64,000 bases of DNA from Chromatium weissei (GCF_016583765.1 NZ_NRRR01000001.1:682001-746000), one strand, 5' to 3'; numbered from the stretch's first letter, positions 1 through 10,226 are shown. Numbers and translations: made by a program. The notes: generated from the letters alone by a model not told the origin.

Positions 1-241
1 TGAGCACTGGAAGCGCTTCGCGCTGCCGATCAGCAGCCAATAATAGCGTTCCCAATGCTTTCCAACTAAATGCGGCATTGGAATAACGCTGAATGAATTG
101 CCGCGCCAGTATTTCGCCTTCTGCGAATTGTTCGCTTTTGAATAAGGCGATGAGAGATTCCTGTTCAACGAGCGTGGGCATTGCTGTTGAATGCGATGAA
201 CGTGAATGCGCAGATGATTTGATTTGTTTTTGGTTGTGCAT
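1..241 (-). CDS. TPR protein, N-terminal part (cut by window edge)
   Basis: Reading the minus strand from an ATG at 239-241 gives 80 open codons that run off the left edge. The peptide has a Ser/His/Lys-rich start followed by a helix pair with the spacing of a tetratricopeptide repeat: LVEQESLIALF, then FAEGEILARQFIQRYSNAAF, then SWKALGTLLL and REALPVL. The pattern (short helix, F/Y-AEGE-LA, P/N-x-x-F/A-x-W-K-LG) is typical of the N-terminus of TPR proteins of the O-GlcNAc-transferase (SPINDLY)-like type, but the catalytic part would lie outside the window, so the enzyme assignment is only inferred. A second possible start is an internal Met at codon 21. It lies 8 bases after the stop of the secreted protein at 250-813 and may be transcribed with it. 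Confidence 0.6.
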   Translation of the reverse strand, partial: MHNQKQIKSSAHSRSSHSTAMPTLVEQESLIALFKSEQFAEGEILARQFIQRYSNAAFSWKALGTLLLAADRQREALPVL

Positions 242-249
242 GAAAAAAC

Positions 250-813
250 CTAGGGTGAAACCGATGAATTTTCTTTAATCGGTACGTAATACAGCCACGC
301 ATCTTGATCGACTTTGAGATCAATTAAACTGGTATTGAGCACGTCGAGATGAACGTGAATTGGTGTTCCAGCGGGAATGATAATGCCGTAGCCAGCGGGA
401 AAAATAATGCTGGTGTTGGTGATATTAGAACCGAGATAAGTACTACCAGAAGTGGCGTTATAATCGAATAAACCAGGGCCGGCGTATTTCATGCGAAAGA
501 TGCAGCCTTGCGCATTGCCGCCGTGACATTGATACATTTCTGTGCGTGTGCTGATTTCTAAATCGGTATACAAATCAATATCTGCTTGCTCGGCAACGAC
601 CACGCCAAGAATGGCAACCGGCGTTTCTGGTGTCCAGGTTCCGGCGCGATCAACGTGACAGGTTTGACCGCGATGACATAGCCCAGTTGTGGCTTTAATA
701 ACTGCGGTTTGCAACGGTTGAATATCGGCAGCGTGGCTGGCGATGATGCCAGTGAAACTTAATGCCAACATCAATACACGAATAGAGGTATTCAATTGCG
801 ATACGGAGTGCAT
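250..813 (-). CDS. Secreted protein of unknown function
   Basis: 187 residues. The first ~28 residues are a standard signal peptide (hydrophobic LMLALSFTGIIA, then ASHA before ADIQP), so the mature protein is likely periplasmic or exported. There are four cysteines in the mature part, two near the N-terminus (CHRGQTC) and two in the middle (YQCHGGNAQGC), which could form two disulfides. The rest is rich in beta-forming residues (repeated Ile/Val/Thr, GYGIIIPAGTPIHVHLDVLN), suggesting a small beta-sandwich. I do not recognise the family. It lies 27 bases downstream of phoU on the same strand, so it could be co-transcribed, but nothing links it to phosphate control. Confidence 0.7.
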   Translation of the reverse strand: MHSVSQLNTSIRVLMLALSFTGIIASHAADIQPLQTAVIKATTGLCHRGQTCHVDRAGTWTPETPVAILGVVVAEQADIDLYTDLEISTRTEMYQCHGGNAQGCIFRMKYAGPGLFDYNATSGSTYLGSNITNTSIIFPAGYGIIIPAGTPIHVHLDVLNTSLIDLKVDQDAWLYYVPIKENSSVSP

Positions 814-840
814 GAAAAATCCTAATTTAGGTGAATGAAC

Positions 841-1515
841 TCAATCAGCCAGATTGAGATTTGGTGTGTGACCGGCAGCGACATAAATCGCACGTTCTGC
901 CACTGTGGTGGCGCGATCAGCAACGCGTTCGTAATTGTGCACGATCCACAATAAATAAGTGCCGATCAATGCAAAACTGGCATCCATTTGCATTTGATCG
1001 AGGACGCGTTTAACTAATGCGGCTTCATCGCGGTCAACCTGCGCTTCGTGAATAACCGCAGCTCTAGCCGTTGTTTCATCGCCATTGGAAATAAATGCGT
1101 CTAATGCTGCGGCAAGCATGTTCATTGCGTTATCGGCAACATCGAGAATAGCTAAAACGGGTTCTTGCGGTAATGGTGTTTCACCGATTTTAAGCATTAC
1201 GCTGGCAACATCTGCGGCGTAATCGCCAATACGTTCCAATTCCGAAACCAATTCCATGCACGAGCCGAGTGCGCGCAAATCTTCTCCGGCTGGTTTATAT
1301 GCGGCGAGTGTGACTAAGCATTGTTGTTCTAATGCGCGGCGTTGTTGGTTTATTTCTGCATCTGCGGCAATGATTTGCGCGGCAAGGTCGAGATCGTGTG
1401 TTTTAAGACAGATCACTGACCGCTGTAATGCGTGAATCACCCGTGTACCGAGATCGCCAATAGCAGCTTGAAGCTGGGCACGTTTTTTTTGTACCAGACT
1501 GATGGTATCGGGCAT
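841..1515 (-). CDS. phoU: PhoU-like phosphate signalling protein
   Basis: 224 residues, the usual PhoU length, predicted all-helical. PhoU proteins are cytoplasmic two-bundle proteins that bind metal clusters and restrain the PhoR/PhoB response and the Pst transporter. The two repeated PhoU signatures are visible: ELERIGDYAADVASVML at about residues 90-106 and NYERVADRATTVAERAIYV at about 195-213, each with the E-R-I/V-x-D/R-x-A metal-ligand pattern. No pst genes or phoBR are in the window, so this is an orphan copy here; its partner transporter must be elsewhere. The ATG start at 1515 follows a GAGGTTATTTCA stretch on the minus strand that can serve as ribosome-binding site. Confidence 0.85.
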   Translation of the reverse strand: MPDTISLVQKKRAQLQAAIGDLGTRVIHALQRSVICLKTHDLDLAAQIIAADAEINQQRRALEQQCLVTLAAYKPAGEDLRALGSCMELVSELERIGDYAADVASVMLKIGETPLPQEPVLAILDVADNAMNMLAAALDAFISNGDETTARAAVIHEAQVDRDEAALVKRVLDQMQMDASFALIGTYLLWIVHNYERVADRATTVAERAIYVAAGHTPNLNLAD

Positions 1516-1717
1516 TGAAATAACCTCATTTCAAGAGTTAAAAAAGTCGAACACTGGAAATAAATGCACGAGAATTAACAGTGATGCTGTTCTAAAAAAT
1601 TGCTGTGTCATGAATGAATAGTGCGTCATATTGCTTACAGTTTCTAAGTCAACAATTTGGTTTTCTAAAAGCTCTCCGGTAAACTTCCGTGCATTCGCCA
1701 AACTGAGAATAACGATA

Positions 1718-2455
1718 ATGTCATCTTTAGCAATTATCGGTGGTTCGGGTTTTTCAAAACTTTCTGGTCTTGTAATACAGGACGCTCATCCGGTGGAAAC
1801 GCCATACGGTGCGACCTCTGCTCCGGTCACTCGCGGTACGCTCAACGGGAATGCGGTGTTATTTCTTCCGCGTCACGGCGCTGGGCATCATTTACCACCA
1901 CATCTTATTAACTATCGTGCCAATTTGTGGGCGCTGCGTTATTGCGGTGCGGAGCGCGTGGTGGGATTGGCAGCAGTCGGTGGAATTGCGCCACGTTTTG
2001 GCCCAACCGTGTTGGCAATTCCTGATCAAATTATTGATTATACCTACGGACGTGAGCATACCTTTTACGATGGTACGAGCGACGGCGTTGCGCATGTGGA
2101 TGTGACATCACCTTATTGCAAAGAATTGCGTGGTGCTTTGCTTGATGCCTGTGCACGAACCAATCAAGCTGTTGTTTCTGGCGGAACCTATGGTGCAACG
2201 CAGGGGCCGCGTTTGGAAACGACTGCTGAGATTCGACGTTGTGAGCGTGATGGCTGCGATATGGTGGGCATGACTGGAATGCCGGAGGCGGGTTTGGCGC
2301 GAGAGCTGGGATTGTGTTATGCCAGTTTCGCGTTTGTGGTCAACTGGGCAGCAGGCAAAACTGACGGCATCATCACCATGCAGGAGATTGAGGATAATAT
2401 CGCTGGCTGCTCGGAGCGCATCATGGCAGTGTTAACTGAGTTGGTAACGTATTAA
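1718..2455 (+). CDS. S-methyl-5'-thioinosine/thioadenosine phosphorylase
   Basis: 245 residues from the ATG at 1718; the frame is open further upstream, but the family N-terminus (LAIIGGSGFSKL) begins here. This is a purine nucleoside phosphorylase of the MTAP/MTIP family, cytoplasmic, which splits the methylthio-nucleoside left by polyamine and homoserine-lactone synthesis into base and methylthioribose-1-phosphate. Family signatures: GGSGF near the N-terminus (phosphate loop), FLPRHGxGHxxPPHLINYRANLWAL, and the substrate loop MVGMTGMPEAGLARELGLCYASFAFVVNWAAG. The MTGMPEA loop rather than the MTSxPEA of MTA phosphorylases resembles the S-methyl-5'-thioinosine-specific enzymes described in Pseudomonas, so I favour MTIP. 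It is transcribed away from phoU. Confidence 0.8.
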   Translation: MSSLAIIGGSGFSKLSGLVIQDAHPVETPYGATSAPVTRGTLNGNAVLFLPRHGAGHHLPPHLINYRANLWALRYCGAERVVGLAAVGGIAPRFGPTVLAIPDQIIDYTYGREHTFYDGTSDGVAHVDVTSPYCKELRGALLDACARTNQAVVSGGTYGATQGPRLETTAEIRRCERDGCDMVGMTGMPEAGLARELGLCYASFAFVVNWAAGKTDGIITMQEIEDNIAGCSERIMAVLTELVTY

Positions 2456-2509
2456 ACTGCAAACGTTTTTCATTCATTCCATCATCTTTTTTAACAAGAG
2501 GCATTACAA

Positions 2510-3307
2510 ATGGCTGACACAGAAACAGCGACAAAAAGTAAAACGAAGGCGAAACCACGTTCGACATTTGGCTGGTTTCCGAAACTGATTCTCTGGGGTG
2601 TCGTGATCACGTTCGGTTATCTGTATCTCAGCTCGCTCGATCAGCAAGATGGTGAACTGTCCGCAACCTTGCTGGCGAAGATCAACGAAATCAGCCCGAT
2701 TCCGATTAGTGCCCTGCCGGGAATGGGCGAAAAATCACCCGCAACTGAAACACCTGCCGCTGCACCAGCACCGGTTGAAAGAAAGGCAGCGCCAGAAACC
2801 TTCACGCACAAAACAGCAGAACCCGCTAAACCCGTCGCCGCGCCAGCACCAGCTTCGGTTGATCATTCAAGCAAATTCACAGAATCCACTGCATCTACAA
2901 GCACGCCGGTGAGTGAGACTGCCGCGCCAGTACAACCACAACCGGCTGCACCGGTTTCCGTTGCCTCACAGCCACAGGCTTCAGTGGCAATGACTCCGCC
3001 GCCTTCTTCAACGGCGACTTCCGCTCCATCAGTTGCCGCGCCACAACCAGTTGCACCGAGTTCTACAAATCAAATGCCACCAGCTTCCGCAATGCCTTCT
3101 TACAACTGGGAAGCAATGGCGCAACATCAAGCGATGATGCAAGCGCGATATGCGGAAATGCAGCGCGAAGCCAATGCGCGAATGCGTGAATACTGGGAAC
3201 GGATGCAGTCAGCTCCGGCACCAGCACCTGCTCCGGCAATGGTTCCCTACGGTTATCCGAACTATCCAGCAGGTTATTTACCCGGCGCACCGAATTCACA
3301 ACGCTAA
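2510..3307 (+). CDS. Membrane-anchored Pro/Ala-rich protein, unknown function
   Basis: 265 residues. A basic N-terminus (KSKTKAKPR) precedes one transmembrane segment (about residues 26-43, FPKLILWGVVITFGYLYL), giving a type II orientation with the rest in the periplasm. Residues ~75-190 are low-complexity Pro/Ala/Ser/Thr, a flexible spacer. Residues ~195-232 form a charged, Met/Gln/Glu-rich helix (YNWEAMAQHQAMMQARYAEM onward), and the tail is Pro/Tyr/Gly-rich. The shape is that of an inner-membrane protein reaching across the periplasm, but no known family is recognisable. It starts 54 bases after the phosphorylase gene with an AAGAGG ribosome-binding site (2497-2502) and is followed by a strong hairpin. 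Confidence 0.75.
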   Translation: MADTETATKSKTKAKPRSTFGWFPKLILWGVVITFGYLYLSSLDQQDGELSATLLAKINEISPIPISALPGMGEKSPATETPAAAPAPVERKAAPETFTHKTAEPAKPVAAPAPASVDHSSKFTESTASTSTPVSETAAPVQPQPAAPVSVASQPQASVAMTPPPSSTATSAPSVAAPQPVAPSSTNQMPPASAMPSYNWEAMAQHQAMMQARYAEMQREANARMREYWERMQSAPAPAPAPAMVPYGYPNYPAGYLPGAPNSQR

Positions 3308-3321
3308 ATGAAACACTTTCA

Positions 3322-3352
3322 CTGAATACGCGCTGTAGCGTGTATTCAGTTT
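3322..3352 (+). terminator. Hairpin terminator after the Pro/Ala-rich protein
   Basis: A 12-bp stem (3322-3333 with 3338-3349, one G-T pair) and a four-base loop TGTA, followed by TTTG. It starts 14 bases after the stop codon at 3307. Confidence 0.7.
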
Positions 3353-3449
3353 GTTCTGATTGATTGAACGTCTTGCGCTTCATATAGAGAACCGCTAGGA
3401 TTCCGATACTTAAAGACAACATCTGTTTTCACAGACGCTGTTCATAAAG

Positions 3450-3470
3450 CCCCGTTACGGGGTTTTTTTA
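3450..3470 (+). terminator. Intrinsic terminator before rimP
   Basis: CCCCG-TTA-CGGGG stem (3450-3454 with 3458-3462) followed by seven T (3463-3469). It stands about 100 bases upstream of rimP, so it ends upstream transcription or acts as an attenuator in the leader of the nusA operon. The leader also contains a second GC stem, TTGGGCC-GAT-GGCCCAA followed by TTTTTG at about 3529-3550, which could be part of an attenuation switch. Confidence 0.7.
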
Positions 3471-3567
3471 TCGCTTTCAAATGAATGTCACAGGAAGCGC
3501 AGGTGCGCACTGGGGCGCGGTAAGAGGTTGGGCCGATGGCCCAATTTTTGTTTCTGAAGGGCGGATT

Positions 3568-4077
3568 ATGCAGTCGGCTGACAGCAGTCTCACCATTCTG
3601 GCGCGGCGAGTCGTGGAACCCATGGGGTTTGAACTCGTTGGCGTGGATTTTTTTCAGCACGGTTCCAACGCGACGCTACGGGTTTACATTGACCACGTTC
3701 AAGGCATCACCTTGGATGATTGCAGCGCGGTTAGTCATCAATTGAGTGGCGTATTGGACGTTGAGGATCCGCTACCGGGTCATTACGACTTAGAAGTGTC
3801 TTCTCCCGGCATTGACCGACCATTGGTGTTTCCTGAACACTTTGAACGCTTTATTGGACAGCAAATTAAAATTCGACTGACTGAAAAATTGGATGGACGG
3901 CGCAAGCTGCAAGGGCAATTGCGTCGTCATGCAGCAGGGATAATTACCGTCGCGGAAGCGGATGGTCGGTTATGGGAGATTTCGCTTCATCAAATCGAAT
4001 CTGCACGCTTGGTGGCGAATTTACATTTCCGCTTCGAACCGACACCCGCTCGCAATTTGGATAGATCGCATGAGTAA
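3568..4077 (+). CDS. rimP: Ribosome maturation factor RimP
   Basis: 169 residues from the ATG at 3568, which follows GAAGGGCGG; the frame is open back to 3481, but the family starts here ([25 protein letters not shown]). RimP binds the 30S precursor and helps assembly of the S12 region. Motifs: RVYID (about residue 38), [37 protein letters not shown] (about 50-87), the best-conserved part of the family, and the C-terminal SH3-like domain ([18 protein letters not shown]). First gene of the operon; its stop overlaps the nusA start by 8 bases. Confidence 0.95.
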   Translation: MQSADSSLTILARRVVEPMGFELVGVDFFQHGSNATLRVYIDHVQGITLDDCSAVSHQLSGVLDVEDPLPGHYDLEVSSPGIDRPLVFPEHFERFIGQQIKIRLTEKLDGRRKLQGQLRRHAAGIITVAEADGRLWEISLHQIESARLVANLHFRFEPTPARNLDRSHE

Positions 4078-5572
4078 AGAGATTCTGCTGGTCGTTGAGG
4101 CCGTTTCCAACGAAAAAGACGTGCCTGCAACGGTGATCTTCGAGGCGATTGAAGCCGCGCTGGCCTCTGCAACCCGTAAAAAACACGGCAGTGACATTGA
4201 CGTGCAGGTGGTCATTGACCGCAAAACTGGCGAACACACCACCTTTCGCCGTTGGGAAATCGTTCCTGATCCGGTGCAGGGCGTACTCGACGCGCCAGCA
4301 CGTCAAATCACACAATCCGCCGCCGCCATTTTGGAGCCAACACTTGGTCTCGGCGATTTCATTAAAGAAGAAATCGAATCTGCTTCATTCGGACGCATTG
4401 CCGCGCAAACCGCCAAACAGGTCATCGTGCAAAAGGTGCGCGAGGCCGAACGCGCCAAGGTGGTCGCCAGCTTCACCGAGCGCAAAGGTCAATTGGTCAC
4501 CGGCATTGTTAAGAAAGCCGAGCGCGGTTCAATCGTGCTCGATCTCGGCAATAACGCCGAAGCCTTGATTCCGCGTGAACATCTTATTCCTCGTGAATCA
4601 GTGCGTTCCGGCGACCGAATGCGGGGTTATCTTTATGAAGTCAATGCCGAAGCCAAGGGTCCACAGCTGTTCGTCAGTCGAACAGCACCGGAACTGTTGA
4701 TCGAACTCTTCAAACTGGAAGTGCCAGAAGTCGGCGAGGGTTTAATTCAGATTCTCGGCGCAGCGCGTGACCCCGGCTCACGGGCAAAAATCGCGGTGCG
4801 CACCACCGATCCACGCATTGATCCGGTTGGTGCCTGTGTCGGAATGCGCGGAGCGCGAGTGCAGGCAGTGTCCAATGAACTCAATGGCGAACGCGTCGAC
4901 ATTATTCTGTGGGATGACAATCCGGCGCAGTTTGTGATTAACGCCATGTCACCGGCAGATGTCGTGTCAATTGTCATTGATGAAGAAACGCGCAGCATGG
5001 ATGTTGCGGTTAAAGAAGAAAATCTGGCACAGGCCATCGGACGCTTTGGTCAAAACGTGCGGCTGGCGACTCAGTTGAGCGGCTGGGAACTGAACGTGAT
5101 GAACGAGAAAGATGCCGAAGCAAAAAGTGCACAGGAAGCACAGCGGTTGGTGCAGAATTTCGTCACGCAGCTCAGTATCGAGGAACGTGTTGCTGCAGTG
5201 CTGGTTGAAGAAGGTTTTACCAGTGTCGATGAAGTCGCCTATGTGCCACTGGATGAGATGCAGGCAATTGACGAATTTGATGACAATACAATCAATATGT
5301 TGCGTGAACGCGCTAAGGATGCGCTGCTTACTCGCGCAATTGCTTCTGAAGAAGATGGCGGCACGGAAAATAACGATGATCTCCGGTCGCTTGATGATGT
5401 AGATCAACCGCTTGCCGACGCATTGGCGGCGCGAGGCGTCGTTACCCTAGAAGATCTCGCCGAACAGTCCGTTGACGAACTCATGGAAATTGCCGGCATG
5501 GATGCGGAGCGGGCAGGCCGCTTGATTATGAAGGCTCGCGCACCCTGGTTTGCGGATGCCCCAGAGGAATAG
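4070..5572 (+). CDS. nusA: Transcription termination/antitermination factor NusA
   Basis: 500 residues from the ATG at 4070 ([19 protein letters not shown]). NusA binds RNA polymerase and nascent RNA, acting in pausing, termination and rRNA antitermination. Order of domains: N-terminal polymerase-binding domain (1-125), S1 domain (about 135-200, [30 protein letters not shown] begins it), two KH domains (about 200-350, containing [17 protein letters not shown] and [13 protein letters not shown]), then two C-terminal acidic helix-hairpin repeats (about 365-495). The acidic C-terminus is the one found in Gammaproteobacteria. Overlaps rimP by 8 bases and is followed by infB after 18 bases. Confidence 0.97.
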   Translation: MSKEILLVVEAVSNEKDVPATVIFEAIEAALASATRKKHGSDIDVQVVIDRKTGEHTTFRRWEIVPDPVQGVLDAPARQITQSAAAILEPTLGLGDFIKEEIESASFGRIAAQTAKQVIVQKVREAERAKVVASFTERKGQLVTGIVKKAERGSIVLDLGNNAEALIPREHLIPRESVRSGDRMRGYLYEVNAEAKGPQLFVSRTAPELLIELFKLEVPEVGEGLIQILGAARDPGSRAKIAVRTTDPRIDPVGACVGMRGARVQAVSNELNGERVDIILWDDNPAQFVINAMSPADVVSIVIDEETRSMDVAVKEENLAQAIGRFGQNVRLATQLSGWELNVMNEKDAEAKSAQEAQRLVQNFVTQLSIEERVAAVLVEEGFTSVDEVAYVPLDEMQAIDEFDDNTINMLRERAKDALLTRAIASEEDGGTENNDDLRSLDDVDQPLADALAARGVVTLEDLAEQSVDELMEIAGMDAERAGRLIMKARAPWFADAPEE

Positions 5573-5590
5573 AGGTTTAAAGATCAATTC

Positions 5591-8515
5591 ATGAGTGAAG
5601 TCACGGTCAAGCAACTCGCATTAACGGTCGGCATTCCGGTCGAGCGACTCCTAACCCAATTAAATGAAGCCGGTATCAGCGCCAGCGGCGCTGATGCAAC
5701 ACTGACCGAGCAGGAGAAGCTGAAACTTCTCAGCTATCTGCGGCGCAGTCACGGTAAAGATGACGATGACAGCGCGGCAGCACCTAATCAGGTGACGATC
5801 AAACGTAAATCGGTCAGCGAATTGCGCCAAACGCCAGCCGCTCCGCGCAGCACCGCTGGAGTGCGACCTCCGCCACCGACTCGCGGCGGTAAAACGGTCA
5901 GTGTCGAAGTGCGCCGTAAACGCACCTACGTCAAACGCGAAGGTGATGCTGCCACGCCGCAGCAGCCTACTGCCGCTGCGCCATCTGCGCCGCCGTCCAC
6001 GCGCCGTCAATCTGAACGTCCGCCGCGTCGTGAACGTGCACCCGCGCCTCCGGTGTATGACGAAGTGCGTCGCCGCACGGAATTGCAAGCGTTACGCGCC
6101 GAGCAGGAGGCACGTCGATTAGCCGATCAGGAAGATGAGGAATTGCGCTCCCGTGAGGAGGCGGTTCGCCGTCGCGTGACTGAAGAAGCGCGAAAAACGG
6201 AAGAAGAAGCGCGTCGTCAAGCTGAGGAAGCCGCACGAATTGAAGCCGAACGCTTGGCCGCCATTGCACAAGCCGAGGCTGAAGCCGCCGCCGCGCAGCA
6301 GCAGGCATTACGCGATGCCGACGCTGCTGCTGCCGCTGCTGCGGCGGTCGCTGCGGTTGTTGATGATTCTGTCGTGACATCCGCCGCCGAAAACATTCCG
6401 CCAGTGGTCGCACCGAGACCAAAAGCCGCATCGAACACGACAACGCGTCGTCCACCAGCCGCAGGTGCTTCAACAGGTGCACCGCCAGCGCCGCGTCGCC
6501 CAGAAGCAGCGAAACCTGCAAAAAAGGGTGCGAAAAAGACGGTTGAAGTTGAGGAAAAAGAAAAGGATCGCGCCGTCAAAAAGGCTCCGCGTAAAGAATC
6601 CATTCGAGTGCGGGAGTTAATCGTTACGCCACGCGCTGCGGATTATGAAGAAGTTGAAGCTGGAGTCGGCAGCGGACGCGGAATGCGTCGCCGTAAAAAG
6701 CCCAAGCCGGAGTTGCAGGACAAGCACGTTTTTCAAAAGCCAACTGCTCCGGTGGTACGCGAAGTTGAAATTCCTGAATTGATTAGCGTCGCTGAATTGG
6801 CCAATCGCATGTCGATCAAGGGCGCAGTGGTCATCAAGGAGCTGTTTAAGCAAGGCATGATGGTCACGATCAATCAGATGTTAGATCGTGACATCGCCAC
6901 GCTGGTGGTGGAGGAGCTGGGTCACACGCCGGTGATCGCTGATCTGCGCGATGCAGAAGGGACGCTGCTCGACGAAGTGCAGGAGCAGGAAGATCAAGCG
7001 GAGGCGTTACCGCGTCCGCCGGTGGTCACGATCATGGGACATGTCGATCACGGCAAAACCTCGCTGCTCGACTACATTCGCCGCACGCGTGTGGCTTCCG
7101 GTGAAGCGGGCGGAATTACGCAGCACATCGGCGCATATCACGTCGAAACGGCAAAAGGCACGGTGTCGTTTTTGGACACGCCCGGTCACGCTGCGTTCTC
7201 GGCGATGCGAGCGCGAGGCGCAAAGGTCACGGACATCGTGATTTTAGTGGTCGCTGCCGACGACGGCGTGATGCCGCAAACGATTGAAGCAATTCAACAT
7301 GCACGTGCTGCGAAAGCGCCGTTGATCGTCGCGCTCAATAAAATGGACAAGCCGAACGTCAATCCCGACAAGGTGATGCAGGAACTCAGTCAGCACAACG
7401 TGCTGGTCGAGGAATGGGGCGGCGACACCATGATGGTGCGAGTGTCAGCGAAAAGCGGCTTGGGAATTGATGATTTGCTGGATGCGATTCTGCTGCAAGC
7501 GGAAGTGCTCGAACTCAAAGCACCGCTTGACGGGCCGGCGCGAGGTGCGATTGTCGAATCCAGTCTGGATAAAGGACGCGGGCCGGTGGCGACTGTTTTG
7601 GTGCAAAGCGGCACGTTGCGGCGCGGCGACATCATCGTCAGTGGCGGCGAATATGGCCGAGTGCGGGCGATGTTCAATGAAGCTGGCGCTCCGGTGGAAT
7701 CGGCAGGGCCGTCAATTCCGGTGCAGGTGCTGGGTTTATCAGGAACGCCCAAAGCTGGCGATGACGTGATGGTGGTCAGTGACGAGCGGCGAGCGCGTGA
7801 AGTGGCGGAATTCCGCTCGGCGCGGACGCGGCAGAGTCGTTTTGACGAACAGCGCGGTGTCAGTCTGGATCAACTGTTTTCGCAGCTCAAAGACGGCGAG
7901 CAAAAGAGTGTCAACATTATTTTGAAAGCCGACGTGCAGGGCAGTTTAGAGGCGCTGAAAGACAGCCTGCTCAAGCTGGCAAATGATGAAGTGAAGCTGG
8001 CGATTGTCGCTTCTGGCGTGGGCGGACTGACAGAATCGGATGCCAATCTTGCCGTCACCTCAAGCGCGATTTTGCTGGGTTTCAACGTGCGCGCCGATGC
8101 CAGTGCGCGCCGCATTGTCGAAGAGAAAGGTCTCGATCTGCGTTATTACAGCATCATTTATGAGCTGATTGACGACGTGAAAAAGGCGATTTCGGGCTTG
8201 CTCAGTCCGATTGTCACTGAAGAAATCATCGGTTTGGCGCAGGTGCGTGACGTGTTCCGTTCCTCGAAATACGGCGCGATTGCGGGCTGTTTGGTCACTG
8301 AAGGCGCGATTCGGCGAAATAGCCCGATTCGCGTGCTGCGCAATAACGTTGTGGTTTACGAGGGCGCGTTGGAATCATTACGCCGCTTCAAAGACGATGT
8401 CGGTGAAGTGAAAGCTGGCATCGAGTGCGGCATTGGCGTGAAGAATTACAACGACGTGCAGCCCGGCGATCAGATCGAAGTGTTTGAGCGTACTGAGAAG
8501 GCGCGAGTGCTGTGA
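5591..8515 (+). CDS. infB: Translation initiation factor IF-2
   Basis: 974 residues, long-form IF-2, the GTPase that places initiator tRNA on the 30S subunit. Residues 1-52 form the IF2_N domain ([19 protein letters not shown]). Residues ~55-380 are a low-complexity charged and Ala/Pro/Glu-rich linker with a long coiled-coil-like EARR/EEAA stretch. A second IF2_N-like segment ([16 protein letters not shown]) is near residue 395. The G domain starts at about 480 with GHVDHGKTS (G1), DTPGH (G3) and NKMD (G4, about 583). C-terminal beta-barrel and fMet-tRNA-binding domains end in [21 protein letters not shown]. The stop overlaps the rbfA GTG. Confidence 0.97.
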   Translation: MSEVTVKQLALTVGIPVERLLTQLNEAGISASGADATLTEQEKLKLLSYLRRSHGKDDDDSAAAPNQVTIKRKSVSELRQTPAAPRSTAGVRPPPPTRGGKTVSVEVRRKRTYVKREGDAATPQQPTAAAPSAPPSTRRQSERPPRRERAPAPPVYDEVRRRTELQALRAEQEARRLADQEDEELRSREEAVRRRVTEEARKTEEEARRQAEEAARIEAERLAAIAQAEAEAAAAQQQALRDADAAAAAAAAVAAVVDDSVVTSAAENIPPVVAPRPKAASNTTTRRPPAAGASTGAPPAPRRPEAAKPAKKGAKKTVEVEEKEKDRAVKKAPRKESIRVRELIVTPRAADYEEVEAGVGSGRGMRRRKKPKPELQDKHVFQKPTAPVVREVEIPELISVAELANRMSIKGAVVIKELFKQGMMVTINQMLDRDIATLVVEELGHTPVIADLRDAEGTLLDEVQEQEDQAEALPRPPVVTIMGHVDHGKTSLLDYIRRTRVASGEAGGITQHIGAYHVETAKGTVSFLDTPGHAAFSAMRARGAKVTDIVILVVAADDGVMPQTIEAIQHARAAKAPLIVALNKMDKPNVNPDKVMQELSQHNVLVEEWGGDTMMVRVSAKSGLGIDDLLDAILLQAEVLELKAPLDGPARGAIVESSLDKGRGPVATVLVQSGTLRRGDIIVSGGEYGRVRAMFNEAGAPVESAGPSIPVQVLGLSGTPKAGDDVMVVSDERRAREVAEFRSARTRQSRFDEQRGVSLDQLFSQLKDGEQKSVNIILKADVQGSLEALKDSLLKLANDEVKLAIVASGVGGLTESDANLAVTSSAILLGFNVRADASARRIVEEKGLDLRYYSIIYELIDDVKKAISGLLSPIVTEEIIGLAQVRDVFRSSKYGAIAGCLVTEGAIRRNSPIRVLRNNVVVYEGALESLRRFKDDVGEVKAGIECGIGVKNYNDVQPGDQIEVFERTEKARVL

Positions 8516-8910
8516 ACGTGAAGGCATTTTCTCGCACTGACCGAATTGGCACGGAGCTGCGCCGCGAGCTGGCGCAGTTGCTGCGCGATCAAGTCCGCGA
8601 TCCGCGCCTCGCCAATATCACGGTGCAAGAGGTGCGAGTGACGCGAGATTTGGCGCACGCCAAAGTCTTTTTCACCTGTTTTCCCAGCGATGAAGAGGCG
8701 CAAGCGCAAGAGAAGTTACTCAACGGACGCTTGGCGGGATTTCTCCGTCACGCGCTGGCGCAAACCGTGCAACTGCGCACGATTCCGCAACTGCATTTTG
8801 TCTTTGATACGTCAATCGGTTATGGCGAACGCTTGTCGGCGTTGATCGAAGCATCCAATCCAACAGAACCAGAATTGAACGCCAGCGCACAGGAGCAGCA
8901 ATCACGATGA
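8512..8910 (+). CDS. rbfA: 30S ribosome-binding factor RbfA
   Basis: 132 residues with a GTG start at 8512 that overlaps the infB stop in a GTGA arrangement, implying translational coupling. RbfA is a KH-type cold-shock protein needed for late 16S 5' end maturation. Family motifs: [26 protein letters not shown] at residues 7-32, VTVQEV-like [21 protein letters not shown], and [35 protein letters not shown]. Its stop overlaps the truB start (ATGA). Confidence 0.95.
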   Translation: MNVKAFSRTDRIGTELRRELAQLLRDQVRDPRLANITVQEVRVTRDLAHAKVFFTCFPSDEEAQAQEKLLNGRLAGFLRHALAQTVQLRTIPQLHFVFDTSIGYGERLSALIEASNPTEPELNASAQEQQSR

Positions 8911-9824
8911 GCCGTCGCCGCAATTCAGGTCGAAATATCACCGGCATTCTGCTGCTCGATAAACCGCTGCATCTCAGCTCCAACGATGCGTTGCAACGGG
9001 TCAAACGAATTTACCGCGCTGCCAAAGCCGGTCACACCGGCAGTCTTGATCCGCTGGCGACTGGCTTGCTGCCGTGCTGTTTGGGGGATGCGACCAAATT
9101 TTCTGCGTTCCTGTTGGATGCTGATAAACGCTATCGCGTGCAGGTGCGGCTGGGTGTGACCACGACCACGGCTGATGCCGAGGGCGACATTGTGGAAACG
9201 CGCCCGGTGGAAAACGTTGATGCAGCGCGAATTGAAACGGTGCTGCGCGGGTTTCGCGGCAACATTGACCAGATGCCGCCGATGTATTCGGCGTTGAAGT
9301 GCAACGGACAGCGGCTGTACAAATTGGCGCGGCAAGGCATTGAAATTGAACGTCAACCGCGTCCAATTGAGATTTTTGCACTGGAACTTCTCAGCATCGA
9401 ACTGCCGGAAATTGAGCTGAATGTGCATTGCTCCAAAGGAACTTATGTGCGCACGTTGGCTGAGGACATTGGGCGCGAACTCGGTTGCGGCGGGCACGTC
9501 AGTCAACTGCGGCGCACTGGCGTTGGCCCGTATCTGGAAGCGAACACGCCCTTTGTGGCGCTGAATGACATCGCAGCGATGGCAAATGACGACACGCCGC
9601 AGCGTTTGGATGCGCATTTGCTGGCGCTGGATTCGGCGCTCGGACATTGGCCGGCGGTGAAATTGAGTGCAGATGCAGCGTTTTATCTCGGTCAAGGTCA
9701 AGCGGTGGTTGTCCCACAAGCGCCAACTTCGGGTCTTGTGCGGCTTTATGATTCGTCGCAGAAATTCGTTGGCGTGGGCACAATTGCAGATGACGGAAAA
9801 GTGCAGCCGAAGCGATTGATTTAA
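8907..9824 (+). CDS. truB: tRNA pseudouridine-55 synthase TruB
   Basis: 305 residues. TruB isomerises U55 in the T loop of all elongator tRNAs. Signatures: GILLLDKPLHLSSNDALQRVK (residues ~13-33), AGHTGSLDPLATGLLPCCLG (about 40-59) holding the catalytic Asp of the GSLDPxATG motif, and CSKGTYVRTLAEDIGRELGCGGHVSQLRRT (about 173-202). The C-terminal PUA-like part (about 250-305) contains AFYLGQGQAVVVPQAPTSG; a diverged copy of this segment reappears just upstream of pnp (10335-10454). Confidence 0.96.
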   Translation: MSRRRNSGRNITGILLLDKPLHLSSNDALQRVKRIYRAAKAGHTGSLDPLATGLLPCCLGDATKFSAFLLDADKRYRVQVRLGVTTTTADAEGDIVETRPVENVDAARIETVLRGFRGNIDQMPPMYSALKCNGQRLYKLARQGIEIERQPRPIEIFALELLSIELPEIELNVHCSKGTYVRTLAEDIGRELGCGGHVSQLRRTGVGPYLEANTPFVALNDIAAMANDDTPQRLDAHLLALDSALGHWPAVKLSADAAFYLGQGQAVVVPQAPTSGLVRLYDSSQKFVGVGTIADDGKVQPKRLI

Positions 9825-9902
9825 TCCAATACAACAAGGATTGAAATACCAAAACCCAACACCCTCCAACCCTATTTCCCTGATGTCATTGTTGGGGAAA
9901 TT

Positions 9903-9938
9903 GTATTGAATCTTTCATTATTCAATACGGGTTTTTTT
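9903..9938 (+). terminator. Terminator or attenuator between truB and rpsO
   Basis: GTATTGAA (9903-9910) pairs with TTCAATAC (9921-9928), then GGG and seven T (9932-9938). It sits about 25 bases before the rpsO start, so it likely separates rpsO expression from the upstream operon. Confidence 0.6.
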
Positions 9939-9962
9939 CCTCTCATTTAATGGAGAATGACA

Positions 9963-10226
9963 ATGACCGCAGCAGATAAGAAAAAAGTCGTCGATGAATA
10001 TGCGCGTGGCGCGGGCGATACCGGTTCGCCAGAAGTGCAGGTTGCATTATTGACCGCCCGCATTTTGCAATTGACTGGCCATTTCAAAGAACACAAACAC
10101 GATCATCATTCACGGCGCGGCTTGGTGCACATGGTCAACGCTCGCCGCAAATTGCTCGATTACCTCAAGCGCAAAGACATTGACCGCTACCGTGATTTGA
10201 TTGCACGTCTGGGTCTGCGTCGCTAA
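9963..10226 (+). CDS. rpsO: Small ribosomal subunit protein uS15
   Basis: 87 residues. I choose the second ATG at 9963 because the GGAGA at 9952-9956 is then 6 bases away, whereas it would abut the ATG at 9957. S15 is the primary binder of the central domain of 16S rRNA. Family motifs: [35 protein letters not shown], and the C-terminal [16 protein letters not shown] ... RLGLRR. Lies between truB and pnp as in most Gammaproteobacteria, with its own upstream hairpin. Confidence 0.95.
   Translation: MTAADKKKVVDEYARGAGDTGSPEVQVALLTARILQLTGHFKEHKHDHHSRRGLVHMVNARRKLLDYLKRKDIDRYRDLIARLGLRR

Noticed and set aside
3441-3567. tRNA or riboswitch in the rimP leader
   Set aside because: Two GC hairpins with T-runs are present, but no cloverleaf or known riboswitch pattern can be drawn.
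8925-9869. Long open frame (314 codons) opposite truB
   Set aside because: Antisense shadow without any recognisable motif; truB is complete.
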